From positions 11,594,001-11,658,000 of the forward strand of contig OX637339.1 in NCBI GenBank assembly GCA_951799405.1: a stretch of DNA of 64,000 nt, written 5' to 3'. Below the pieces are notes generated by a model, which was given only the letters and a program-made list of their open reading frames with translations, had not been told where the DNA came from and searched no databases. The translations under genes and the position numbers were made by a program. This stretch comes from Agapetus fuscipes. Lineage: Eukaryota; Arthropoda; Insecta; Trichoptera; Glossosomatidae. Within the stretch, counting starts at the first letter, position 1, and each line of letters opens with the position of its first letter. This document shows positions 42,301 through 51,439 of this stretch, in pieces.

Positions 42301-42490
42301 CAAGAGCCTTCCTATTAGTTCTTGTTTGTTCTTGATTAAAATTAACTACATCCACACCCTGATAGCCAGGATCAATTGCATTCCAGCAATTTCTGTCTAC
42401 TAATTCGGCCATAGCTCGTCGCGACCACGCATAATAGTTGCTCCTCTTCAACTTTGGGATTGACTCCCTTGTCTCATTGTAGTCCATCAT
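39329..42490 (-). CDS. Copia Gag-Pol with in-frame deletion of the RT palm
   Basis: A 1053-residue uninterrupted frame. Gag occupies about 1-260. Two CCHC knuckles, CYHCGQFGHMMREC and CYCCGKLGHMAVNC, lie near 265-300. The protease has LIDSAANNHICND, with DSA in place of the usual DSG. The integrase keeps its zinc-binding HLH..C..C region near 490-525, plus HTDVMG, FIDDYSRYV, QSDGGGEYID and SPAQNGIAERQNRT. After YCVFVGYGDN, the frame jumps to KIEVRDLGEMKDFLSMH, which normally follows the YVDD box. The catalytic RT region is therefore gone, while RNase H (YCDSDY, MEAEF, CDNQGAI, KHIDIKY, ADLFTKAL) is whole. Other copia Pol proteins are about 1400 residues. Confidence 0.92.
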   Translation of the reverse strand: MMDYNETRESIPKLKRSNYYAWSRRAMAELVDRNCWNAIDPGYQGVDVVNFNQEQTRTNRKALVFLWRYVDDAYMEDIGDCVTAYEAWAKLKTIHSSFTLIQCLEKMKEMMNILKTEDLPMHVYMAKIQGLNRVIRSGGYGLELNDSQLAGVFLVGLPKDKYKVLISMLGKERELTTEKVKATLLQEEDESEFEGISNAFSSVTKNFKEKGGNRGREGKNQGGRGGYRGGQNSGNSSNSNNVFQNNGNYNKILAGSRNQTKSVKCYHCGQFGHMMRECSGIKCYCCGKLGHMAVNCQEKVEIKDNNNSNSNPKSRSCVSSSKALVTSGYQSDNCEFLIDSAANNHICNDKHMFKELKVTTGEVVMGKGSVAVLGEGQIELNITDECGGWKLCMSSVLYVPEYSFNLLSTSKLAKKGIYCTSEEDSCIARDKLDNMEVIFTAPIRDGLYVLDVKKNYNFNNVKVVCSSDTSVGGNVRSAVALRSAVEWHSRLGHLHEEAIKKIPVIECHGKLDEKCDVCSKGKATRIGFPLTSERKTSKPLKLIHTDVMGKLSSSVGGSKYAVTFIDDYSRYVTVYPLARKNQVFGVFKQFKTYVELLHDSKIKALQSDGGGEYIDGEFQAFLKENRIIHRKTVRDSPAQNGIAERQNRTLGNAIRCMLIQSGLPISFWAEAMSVACFVRNMSPSRAIDNQIPIVRWSGKELKAEDYERLVLFGCKGFLYCDNGKFNQRAIYCVFVGYGDNVKDGTRVKEKVLWIKRELMLKIEVRDLGEMKDFLSMHVVQGNGVISIDQKKYIEEVITEFGLIQAKGRGAPLPASTEDKTETAEESYDVAMYQHAVGRINYLPNCTRPDLSFALSKVSQYLNDPKKKNWNEVVHILRYLKETKDLKIVYSKCEGKNPLVEIYCDSDYNNNKGERKSFSGFIIMMCHGPIIWRCKKQSVTAASVMEAEFVSMSEITKEVLWLQMILEEMGQGNLLPKPVEIMCDNQGAIGLSETGLDSDKSKHIDIKYCFVQDYFKQGKIIFKYVPSQLNIADLFTKALSVKKTEDFVNLMGLQ

Positions 42491-42638
42491 CTTGCTAATT
42501 GTTGCTGGCTGTAGAAAAAGATCTCACACACACTAATTTTCACTTTTGAGCTCCACTAAAAAGATCTCACACTCACTAACTAATTTTCACTTTTGCGCTC
42601 CACTCCTCTTCAATTCCTCACGCTCTGGGCTCATAACC

Positions 42639-42843
42639 TATTGTTATCTTATTTGTCAGCGGTGAAATTGAAGATAAACACTCATATATCGGGTTTATAT
42701 GTTTTATTAGTTAGTTTTAACAGACACAACATTTAGCTCACACAACTTGAAAAAGCCCTCCATTTTCTCTCTGACAGGTTGAGCAACCCAATAAAAATAA
42801 ACTGCAACTTTGAGTTGCCAACTCGCACTACCAACTTACAACA
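42639..42843 (-). repeat. 5' LTR of the 39048-42843 copia element
   Basis: Identical by eye to the partner LTR. The flanking CATGG is at 42844-42848. Confidence 0.93.
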
Positions 42844-43259
42844 CATGGTGGCGTGTAAACAGCTGATCGCTGTTCCGTACAAAATGTATCAGCTGTCTAC
42901 ACACCGCCATATTTTATTGCTTACGGAATATCTGCCAACGACCCGTTGATACTTTAGACCCAGGCAGCACTCTAGTCTTGACGTTCGAACATGCCATGTG
43001 CGTCATCTTGATGATCTTGGTCGTTCAGTTCACTCCGACATTATGTTACACAGCCATTATGCACTTTTTTCTATCATTATCTACCTACCAAGAAAAACAC
43101 CTACTCTCTATTTAAATTAATAATTAATTAATCATAAGATTACTTATACATAAACAACATTATAAGTACGTCAATGTTATTTTTAGTAAGTTTCATAAAT
43201 AAAGTACTTACGTAGGTAAAATAAAAGTGCATGAGGAAGTAAGTATATATATATATATT

Positions 43260-43502
43260 TACTATAATCTAAGCTGCAAAGATTTGTTAACATTTAAGGC
43301 TCATATTAAATGCAGACAGGCACATGTAGGTTCGCGCCTACAAATTCTGCATGTGTGCATACAAATAAGCAAAACCTCACATGAACATAAGCCTTGCAAC
43401 TCCTGCCGCCGTTCCTTGAATCGGGGTGGCATTGGCAAAAGTGAACCGATTTTTATAGCACGGGTGGTCAGCCTCATACCAACCTATCAGTCAAGGAGCA
43501 CA
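43260..43502 (+). repeat. Family D repeat
   Basis: From 'tataatctaagctgcaaaga' to 'ccaacctatcagtcaaggag'. Moderately diverged but full length. Confidence 0.7.
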
Positions 43503-43810
43503 AAAAAGTAAAAATGATTTCCAAAAAATTTGATTTACGTTTTTTTCTATGAGAGCTTAGTATGAATCTATGGTATGAATCATAGATATTATTTGTACCG
43601 ATGGTATGAATGCTTTGACTTATATGAAGGCTGTGGATGAAGGCATAAATAATTTTAATAGGTTGTTGATGTGGGTTGCCTTTTAATAAGTAGGTTTCAC
43701 AAAATATGGAAAAGTTTTGCTCTTAAAAGAGTTAACTATATTCTATATCGATTTTTTTGCTTACTGGGTTCATTTGAGTCATCAAGATAAAATTATGTTA
43801 TCACTTATTT

Positions 43811-44499
43811 GAGTAGTCCAATTGCAAACAGCGCTATGTTAAAAAAAGTTTTTTTTACGAAATTCGATAAAAACATCTACTAGTTAAGTTATTGAAGAAA
43901 ATGTTGTTACATTATAATAATTCTACAGTGGTATTATTTAGAAATTATTTTATTATAAAAAATGAAATCTCGGTTTTATATAATTCTTGTAATTTGAATA
44001 TTAAAATTGAACATAGCAAGTTCTGCAAAAGTATTTGTAACATAGACATCTTGGCAGTTGTATGGAATTAACATAGACAGTTTTGAATCAGTAAGTCGTA
44101 AAACTAAGCCTCTTCTTAATCTCTCTTTCAATATTGCCAAATATACGGTCAGGGGGCAAGAAAGAATGCCCAACTACCGGAAATATAATTGCTATTTTTT
44201 AAATTTGATTTGGAGCTTTTGTTTTACAGGCAAGATAGCGGAATTTGCACGAGGATGTTGGCGTCTTAGCGCCATTTGCAAGTGAACAGTAACATAGACA
44301 GTTTTGAAAGTGGATTGTCAAATATCATAGCGACTTTTGCAAGAGTATACCGTATTAAGCCTCAAATTATACGTAACGTAGCGAGTTTTTGAATAGTTTA
44401 ATAAAATACACATAAGCGTTTTTAAAAATCCAATATAATGACATCAAAAACAAAAAAATTTTTTTTTTTAACATAGCGCTGTTTGCAATTGGACTACTC
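43811..44499. mobile_element. Non-coding TIR element, 689 bp
   Basis: Inverted ends of at least 31 bp start GAGTAGTCCAATTGCAAACA and continue GCGCTATGTTA. The 4-bp duplication ATTT is at 43807-43810 and 44500-44503. Internally, 'aacatagacagttttgaa' and related phrases repeat. No transposase was recognised. Confidence 0.8.
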
Positions 44500-44558
44500 A
44501 TTTGTATTCAGTTATTGGTTGCTAAGGACGACAGTTCCATACAGCACTAAAGTTAGAG

Positions 44559-44688
44559 CAGAGCCGGCGCTAGGGTAGGGCGCCAGGTATAATAGGCGCC
44601 CCTTTATATCCTTTACGTATGGATTTGAATGGTAGATAGCGCCTTAGAAATTTCACCCAGGGCGCTGGTAGTGCTAAAAACGGCACTG
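44559..44688. mobile_element. hAT-like MITE, 130 bp
   Basis: Starts CAGAGCCGGCGCTAG and ends CGGCACTG. The near-match 8-bp duplication is agttagag (44551-44558) and cgttagag (44689-44696). Confidence 0.7.
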
Positions 44689-45089
44689 CGTTAGAGTGTC
44701 GAGTTAAAAGTTCCGAACTCAAAAATGTTTCAACCTCATTGACAGCTTAATCAGCTGATCATACACCACCATGTTTTCTTGCTTTCTATCTTAAAATATA
44801 TATAGTAAAATCTTTAAGCCCCCGTTGAGAGTATGGACTAAAGTGATGCTTTTACCTTGTCATCGTCACTATATTCTTCTGCTCTTTAACACTGACTCCA
44901 TCAATAAAAACAGTTGTGTTTTATACATGTTTATTTCTAAAATATTGCTCTTTACAATAAGTGTTCTGCCTTATATGTACTTACACATTATACTTATATC
45001 TAAAGGATTTCTTTACTATCTACAGATGGCCACTCCATACAAATCAAATATGTTACAGCACCCCTAACACAAGAAACCATAGCATTTTA

Positions 45090-46046
45090 CCCATTGAGGT
45101 ATAATCTAAGTGGAGCCGATACTAGCTTACGGCATCGAAGAATACTATGAGACCATTGAGTATGAGACACAATTACTGTCAAACACACTACTATGTAAAA
45201 AACATTGTGTAAAGTACATTCAATTGAAAAATGCATTAAACTAAATCACTCACTAGGAGTGCTGTCATATATTTGATACATTTTCGATTTACGCAATCAA
45301 GGAAAATTTATGAAGTGTTTTATACTCGGGGTACAGAATACTTAATAATCAAGTGACATCTTATGTTTTCTTGCTTTCTCCATTGTGTGTTTCAACACCC
45401 AATAATAACACATGCCATGATGATTTGTAATAATGTTTTTTTTTCTTTTAAAATTGACAAATGTACCGACCAAAAAATTTAAAACATGTGCGCACAATTA
45501 ATGCGCAGAGATGACATTCTACTAATGTCAACATTGCAGTGAAATTTTATAGCATCTCCCACACATGCCTGTGAACAGTGAGTCACAATCAGAGCATCTT
45601 TGTTCTCTTTCTAAGGTGGATTTGTGTTACTTACTGTAGGTTGAAACAAATATAGCATCTATTTTCGTTGAATAGTTTTGGGTCTTTTATACTATAAGTA
45701 AATGGTTTTACCAAAAATGTACGGAAACTTTAACCCTCATTAGATGTGCTGTCTTAGTGTCCATACAATTTTAGTAAAACGCTATGGTTAAAGTTTCATA
45801 GTTGGGGCACTGTAAAACACAACTCCCTATGTACACAGCTTATACAGTTACTTATAGAATACATCAGGAAACAGTGCGCAGTAGCGTGTGCATGCACTAC
45901 TTAGAGGCATGTACGTATGTGTCAAAAAAACAACAACAACCGTAGCACAGGGTCCTAATAACTTGATACCCAACGGCTTCCCTGAGGAAATTATATGTCA
46001 CAAAAGGAGATCAAATGTATTTACATAGTTTAAAAGAGATTAAATA
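45090..46046. other. No gene seen; repeat fragments
   Basis: Includes a family G piece (45250-45340, 'taggagtgctgtcatata' to 'tttatactcggggtacagaa'; relatives at 9055, 26390, 28890) and the 'gtaaaacgctatggttaaag' phrase near 45775. Confidence 0.4.
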
Positions 46047-46054
46047 CATTAGTC

Positions 46055-46918
46055 CAGTGGTTCCCAAACTTTTAATTTCGCGTACCACTAATGAAATTAT
46101 AAATCAGTGGCGTACCACTGAAGTGCAACGCAAAAACGCAAAAAAAAAAAAAAACGCAACTAACCTACACATGTAGTGCAGTCTTGCCGCGTTATCTCCG
46201 AAGGGGTCGCATGTGGCGAGAGTGTAACTTCTTGCCGCGTTATCCCCGAAGGGGTCGCATGTGGCGAGTTGAACCCATTTATTTTTACAGGTAAGGGGGC
46301 CGGCCTTACGCCAACCACTTCAGTTGAAGTGGGGGTTTCCCAGCTCCCGAGGGGGCTGGTACTCATTTCTTGTGAAGGCTGAGTAAACCTTGCCGGTATT
46401 TTTATTATGGGGTTTGAAATAAACACCGAAATAGGAAATCATTTCTGACACCCTCCTCGGTGGGATTCGAACCCGAGCTCACGGGGTAGAATGCAAGCAC
46501 TCTACCAACTGAGCTATCGACCGGACCAGTTAAACAACAACAGTTAAAAAAATAATTCAAATGGTAAAGTAATAAAAACTGCAACTGTTAATGAAAACAT
46601 TATGCTTATTTATTTATTATAGTGAAAAATACAAATCTCTTAGTGCAGGGGTGTCCAACATAATATTGTGGAGGGCCAGATTTAGTATTTTTGTATTCGT
46701 GGCGGGACAGGCCTGTCTTAGTCTGAAAAATGGTGCTGCATGTTCGAAACAAAAGAGGAAATATTTGGCTCAGTTGTACTTAACTTGAAGCGCGAAATTG
46801 AAAAACGTTTTATTTTATTATTTACTATGTATTTCCTATGGCCATGGCTGCTTGCGTACCACCTTGAGAAGCGTCGCGTACCACTGGTGGTACGCGTACC
46901 ATAGTTTGGGAACCACTG
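46055..46918. mobile_element. hAT element with nested insertions
   Basis: Ends CAGTGGTTCCCAAACTTT and complement TAGTTTGGGAACCACTG. A perfect 8-bp duplication CATTAGTC lies at 46047-46054 and 46919-46926. Subterminal 'cgtaccact' repeats. It contains a family B SINE and the start of a second hAT-type element (CAGGGGTGTCCAACAT at 46646). Confidence 0.9.
46165..46530 (-). repeat. SINE family B, full length, nested in hAT
   Basis: Minus-strand head GTCGATAGCTCAGTTGGTAG at 46502-46521, box B GGGTTCGAATCCC, body to 'gcgttatccccgaaggggtc'. The segment 'ccgaaggggtcgcatgtggc' is duplicated at its end (46198 and 46245). Confidence 0.8.
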
Positions 46919-47282
46919 CATTAGTCTATAGAAATCGCACGGGCTTTGGGATAATCATTACCAAAGTAATGAGTTCATATTGATTTTTCAGTTTTACCTA
47001 CATACCGAACGCTTAATCATAAAGAGCAATAACTCGAAAAATAAGAATGTTGGGAAATCACGTTTGAAGTTCAGACAACCAGTACAACTTGTATGGGATG
47101 AAAAAGGCGACCTATGCTTTATCTCGGTCATATTCGTCCAAATTGAACGGCTGTCACATTCTACCTATTCTTCTCGCATTGTTCTTGTGTTTTATTACAA
47201 AATCTCGATTTTCCCAATTTTTGAGTTATTTCTCTTTATGATTAAACGTGTGATACGTAAAACTGAAAAAGTGGCATATTAA

Positions 47283-47495
47283 GGTAACATGGGTTTCTCA
47301 GATAAATGCACCTTTTCTTCTACGAGAGAAAACACTATAAAAGTGTTAAAATTCTGTAGTTTAGAAGTTTCTCATGAGCACTTCCTTAAAGTTAGTTCAC
47401 TTACTATGAGAAGTCACACCCAATAAAACGTCTTATTCACAATTTCTCAAGCCAGTGAATCAGCACTTTTATCTTTAAGGTGGTGATATGTTAAT
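47283..47495 (+). repeat. Family F repeat, partial
   Basis: Shares 'acgagagaaaacact', 'ttctcatgagcacttcctta' and 'acaatttctcaagccagtga' with 52131-52382, where both ends are seen. Confidence 0.65.
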
Positions 47496-47565
47496 AAAAT
47501 ATGCTACCTTTGAGTCAAAAGATCAACCGGCTTTTTGATAAGTCATACTAAGGTTAAATTAACCG

Positions 47566-47868
47566 TTCCGTAGTCCAGTGGTAACACTTCGGACTCTTAA
47601 AGGAAAATTGTGAAATCCCGGCGGAGCACAAAAATTTACCATTTGTATTTTCAAATATGCTCTTTGCTGGGTTGAAAAATTCATAAAACCTTCACCAAAG
47701 ACCGCTCACTTAAAGTGCATTCAGCCTTACAACAACTGGGTCTTGCTTGAGTATTGGCGCTTTGTAGCGACAACCAAGCTCGTAAATACTTCTGCAGCAC
47801 TACAACAAGTGTCATAGAGTCTCTGAAATCTAGGGAGTCTCCTGCACAGGATTAAAAAAAAAAGAGGT
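47566..47868 (+). repeat. SINE family A
   Basis: Head 'ccgttccgtagtccagtggt' with a damaged box B (GTGAAATCCC), then the A tail through 'gggagtctcctgcacagg'. Confidence 0.75.
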
Positions 47869-48334
47869 TGGCCTAAGACTGGCCCCCTTACCTATGCAAA
47901 TAAATAGGTTAGGCAAAAAGTTGTATTTGTTTTTAATGTGAGCTTATAACAAGAGAGATGGATGACTGGAAAAATGATTTCCAATTTCAGATCTTTATGT
48001 TAAAGTATAACACACATGCCTCTATATAGTACATGCCTTTGCCAAATGTGTAAGTCATTCAAATTTATTTAGTACAAATTAAAAAATATAATAGTGCATT
48101 CCCACTCCATAACTTGATTATACAAAATAAAGGATAATAATAATCATAACATAAATAAAACAATTCTAGAAAATAGTGCAATACAGTTATTCAAACATAA
48201 AGCTCCCCACTGAATCACAATGAACATTGAACATTCATTTTTGCATGCCATTTTTGAATGCGGGCTTTACAGTCTCCATATGATCATGCACACACAACAT
48301 TAGTGCCTGTCACTCTTGCCTTAAAATTAATGAA

Positions 48335-48538
48335 TTAGCTGTAAAAAATGGTTCACTTTGCCAATGTCACCCCTGTTTCAGGGAATGTCGGCAAGAGTTG
48401 CAGGGCTTATGTTCATTTGAGGTTTGGATTTTATTTGTAAGTACACAATCAGCATTTGTAAGCGCGAACTACACGTGTTTGTTTGTGGGCATACATCTGA
48501 GAGCTTTGAATGAATATATCCTTGCAACTTAGATTATA
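48335..48538 (-). repeat. Family D repeat
   Basis: Reverse copy close to the consensus, from 'ggttcactttgccaatgtca' to 'cttgcaacttagattatagc'. Confidence 0.75.
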
Positions 48539-48609
48539 GCTGATTGTCTTACATGTTTTTGAAGTTTTGTGCAAGGACTCTTTTTGGACTATTTTTGAAA
48601 ATTTGGAGA

Positions 48610-48830
48610 TCCGATTGTTAGCTCAGTTGGTAGAATGTTTGCATTCCATGTCAAGAGCTCGGGTTCGATTTCCACCAAGGATATCAGAAATGAACTCCGT
48701 TTCGGTGTTTATTTCCAGCCCAAAATAAAGTACCGACAAGGTTCACTTAGCCTTCACAGTACCAGCCCTCTCGGGTTCTGGTAAATCCCTACTTCAACTC
48801 AAGTGATCAAGTTGATCCCCCCACAACCTT
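48610..48830 (+). repeat. SINE family B
   Basis: Box A TAGCTCAGTTGGTAGA, box B GGGTTCGATTTCC, 'ggtgtttatttccagcccaa', tail to 'acttcaactcaagtg'. Confidence 0.75.
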
Positions 48831-50265
48831 TCACTTACGAGTCCGAAGCGTTACCACCACACTGTGGAGGTCTAAATTGGTTATGGCTAAGTTTAAATCT
48901 TAAGCTTTATACTCGAGGTAAAGACAATATGGTAAGAAGTTGCACTATATGTGCGGCTTGGTTGCGTTGTGTTTACACATGGGTGCACATGCATGAATGT
49001 TGAATGTTGACTGGCATGGTATAATACATGGGTCTTGAAAATAAACATAATTACCCTCATATAGTATAACTTATCACTTAGTAACTCAGGCTCGGTTGTT
49101 TAAAAACGCAGCTTAGTTACTTTATACTGAATGAAAAGGACACACTTAAAGAGAGACTTGCAGGGGGTCATCTTTCAGTTTACTGTCAAAAATTTCAAAG
49201 TGGAAATAATTAAAATAGTACTGTACTGAAACCCAGCCAGCAAAAATAATAACGTGATATTTCAGAGTTCAATATAGAATCATAAATTTAAACAATCAAG
49301 TATTTTTTTAAGTCGATGGTCAAGTGGGCCACACTCGAATTAGCGTTTCTGAACCAGTGCAAGTTTGAGTCCCGCTATGTCCTATCGATAATAACTTTGC
49401 TGGAGAGTTGTTTTCTGGAATCTGTTGCCGTGGTCTGTGGGAGCTGGAGCTTCTGGACGTTTCACCCATGTGTACGATGGGCTTCTTCAGCGTGAAAGTT
49501 GAATGATGAAAATTTATAGGTGGTGAAATACCCCACAGTTTTACATACATAGTAAACAGATGTTGCTGCTCCACAACACAACACATATGTCGTGGTATCA
49601 TTTTTCATACTTAAATCCGGAATGTACCCACACTTTCATAAGGATCATATTCATCATTTCACTTTCAAGCTGAAAAAGCCCATCATAGACACAGGAAAAA
49701 CTTCCGGAAGCTCCCACTCCCACGGAAAGAGATCTAGGAAAGCAACTCTCTAGCATCATCAGCTGGCTGTGTAAGCTTAAAACTCCTATTAGATAATAAC
49801 TTTGACCCCGGTTCAACAGGCAGACATCATTGGGTAAGTATTAATTAATAATTCATTAACAATTAAAATTGTTTGACTTCTTAATTTATTATGTATTACC
49901 TGCTTGTGGCTTGGCACAAATAGGTTGGGGAATCGCATTTCTCTTTACAACTTTATTAACAAACAAAAAAAAACAGAAGCTTGAAGTTTGAAACACCCGA
50001 GCTTTAGTCAATAAAAATAGTCAAATATTTACAATTTATGATTTAACACCAAGGAATATAAAATAAAGTAACATTATATAAATGCACAGAGACCAAAATG
50101 TAAGTAACTGGCAACATTCAATAGTAAAGGCTGAATACAACTAGATATAAACCAACATTCCTAAAGATCAGGATTAGACATCAATCCAAATGGCCCCTCC
50201 ATACAATCAAATACTTCAAATGTTCCAACTCCACCATAGCATTTTACCAAAAATGTATGTCGGTG
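48831..50265. other. No gene seen
   Basis: AT-rich. A tRNA-like fragment lies at 49319-49390. A poly-A-like tract is near 49960. Short open frames here are not convincing. Confidence 0.4.
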
Positions 50266-50267
50266 TG

Positions 50268-50390
50268 TGTTCAGTTGATAGCTCAGTTGGTAGAACACAA
50301 GCTAGGGTTTTATCCCCATCAAGGGTGTAAGAAATGATTTCCCATTTCGGTGTTTATTTCAAACTCAAAAATCATAGAACTGGCAATGCA
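50268..50390 (+). repeat. SINE family B head with internal deletion
   Basis: 'gttgatagctcagttggtag' is followed early by 'agggttttatccccatcaag', so the stretch between the two boxes is shortened. Confidence 0.65.
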
Positions 50391-50929
50391 CAAAAATAGT
50401 GAAAAATGGAAAAACACCTTATCAGAACTATGAGCGCGGATCCGCGTTCCGGCGCCCTGGAGGTTAGGTCTCCATACATTTTTGGTATCACCTATCGTTG
50501 AGTTGAAATGTTATGTTTTATAGGTACTTGGAGCACAGAACATTGACTCAACACATTTCATTTGAATTGTTAATTTTTAATGGTTGAATTAAGTGTTTTT
50601 GATGTATACTTGATCCTTAGAAATGTTTATAATATACACCCATACACTGGTGACTGAGACAGGGTTAAATGCAACACATATTCTTCACACAGCACAGACT
50701 GTCCAGTTTGTCTATGGTTTTGGATTGCCGGACACACCTTGTGAAAGCTTTCATACATCCCCATACACTACTAGACTCTCCGGCCAATCCGGCACCAGAT
50801 AGAAAGAACCATAGACACACCGGACATAATTCTTTCTGTTCTGTGTGGAAAAGATTTAACTGGTAAGGTTCACAATATGAGTGTCAATCAGGGTTCTTAT
50901 TCACAGAAGTCATGTATTCTTGTACTTGT

Positions 50930-50956
50930 TTGTGTGTGTGTGTGTGTGTGTGTATC
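50930..50956. repeat. (GT)n microsatellite
   Basis: A clean run of tg dinucleotides. Similar GT runs sit between the 83-bp copies at 51260-51440. Confidence 0.8.
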
Positions 50957-51272
50957 TGTGTGTTAGCCCACTGGCTTTTTGGAAATAAACTAAGATACAG
51001 CAAAACGATTATAGATGAAATTATGTCATATGTTAAATGGCAGGCATACTAAATACGCGGCCCACAAACACAAAGGCTGCGACCAACCGAGACTATTCAA
51101 TATATATATTTTAACATTGAAACATAGTATCTATTCCATCTTTTAAATTTAGATCGGACTAGGAAATGCAAGCCGGTCCTTGCTGAGTTATTTAAGTAGA
51201 AGAACTAATCATATTTCAGCAATAAGAAACAGAACATAATGACCCTTTTAAATTGCTGTCTGTGTGTGTGTG

Positions 51273-51438
51273 CCTATATGACATAGTCGTTGAGCTGTTT
51301 CTTCCTGATCTCTATCACCAGCCGCATGGGCTCCTCATGTGAGTGTGTGTGTGTGCCTATATGACATAGTCGTTGAGCTGTTTCTTCCTGATCTCTATCT
51401 CCAGCCGCATGGGCTCCTCATGTGTGTGTGTGTGTGTG
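51273..51438 (-). repeat. 83-bp tandem copies of the last MSANTD3-like exon's 3' end
   Basis: Copies begin at 51273 and 51356, with the genuine exon end at 51439. Each repeats the stop and the last codons (RLEIEIRKKQLNDYVI in sense, with one change in the distal copy). The copies then differ from the gene upstream of that and join through GT-rich linkers. They lie beyond the stop codon. Confidence 0.88.
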
Positions 51439-51439
51439 C

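Larger units (their letters stand above)
39048..42843 (-). mobile_element. Young Ty1/copia LTR retrotransposon lacking its RT core
   Basis: 205-bp LTRs at 39048-39252 and 42639-42843 look identical base for base. The 5-bp target duplication CATGG is at 39043-39047 and 42844-42848. The minus strand reads LTR, primer site GGTTATGAGCCCAGAG (initiator tRNA-Met anticodon arm), one 1053-codon frame, purine tract CTGAGGGGAAG, LTR. Identical LTRs mean a recent insertion. The internal deletion makes it non-autonomous. Confidence 0.95.
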
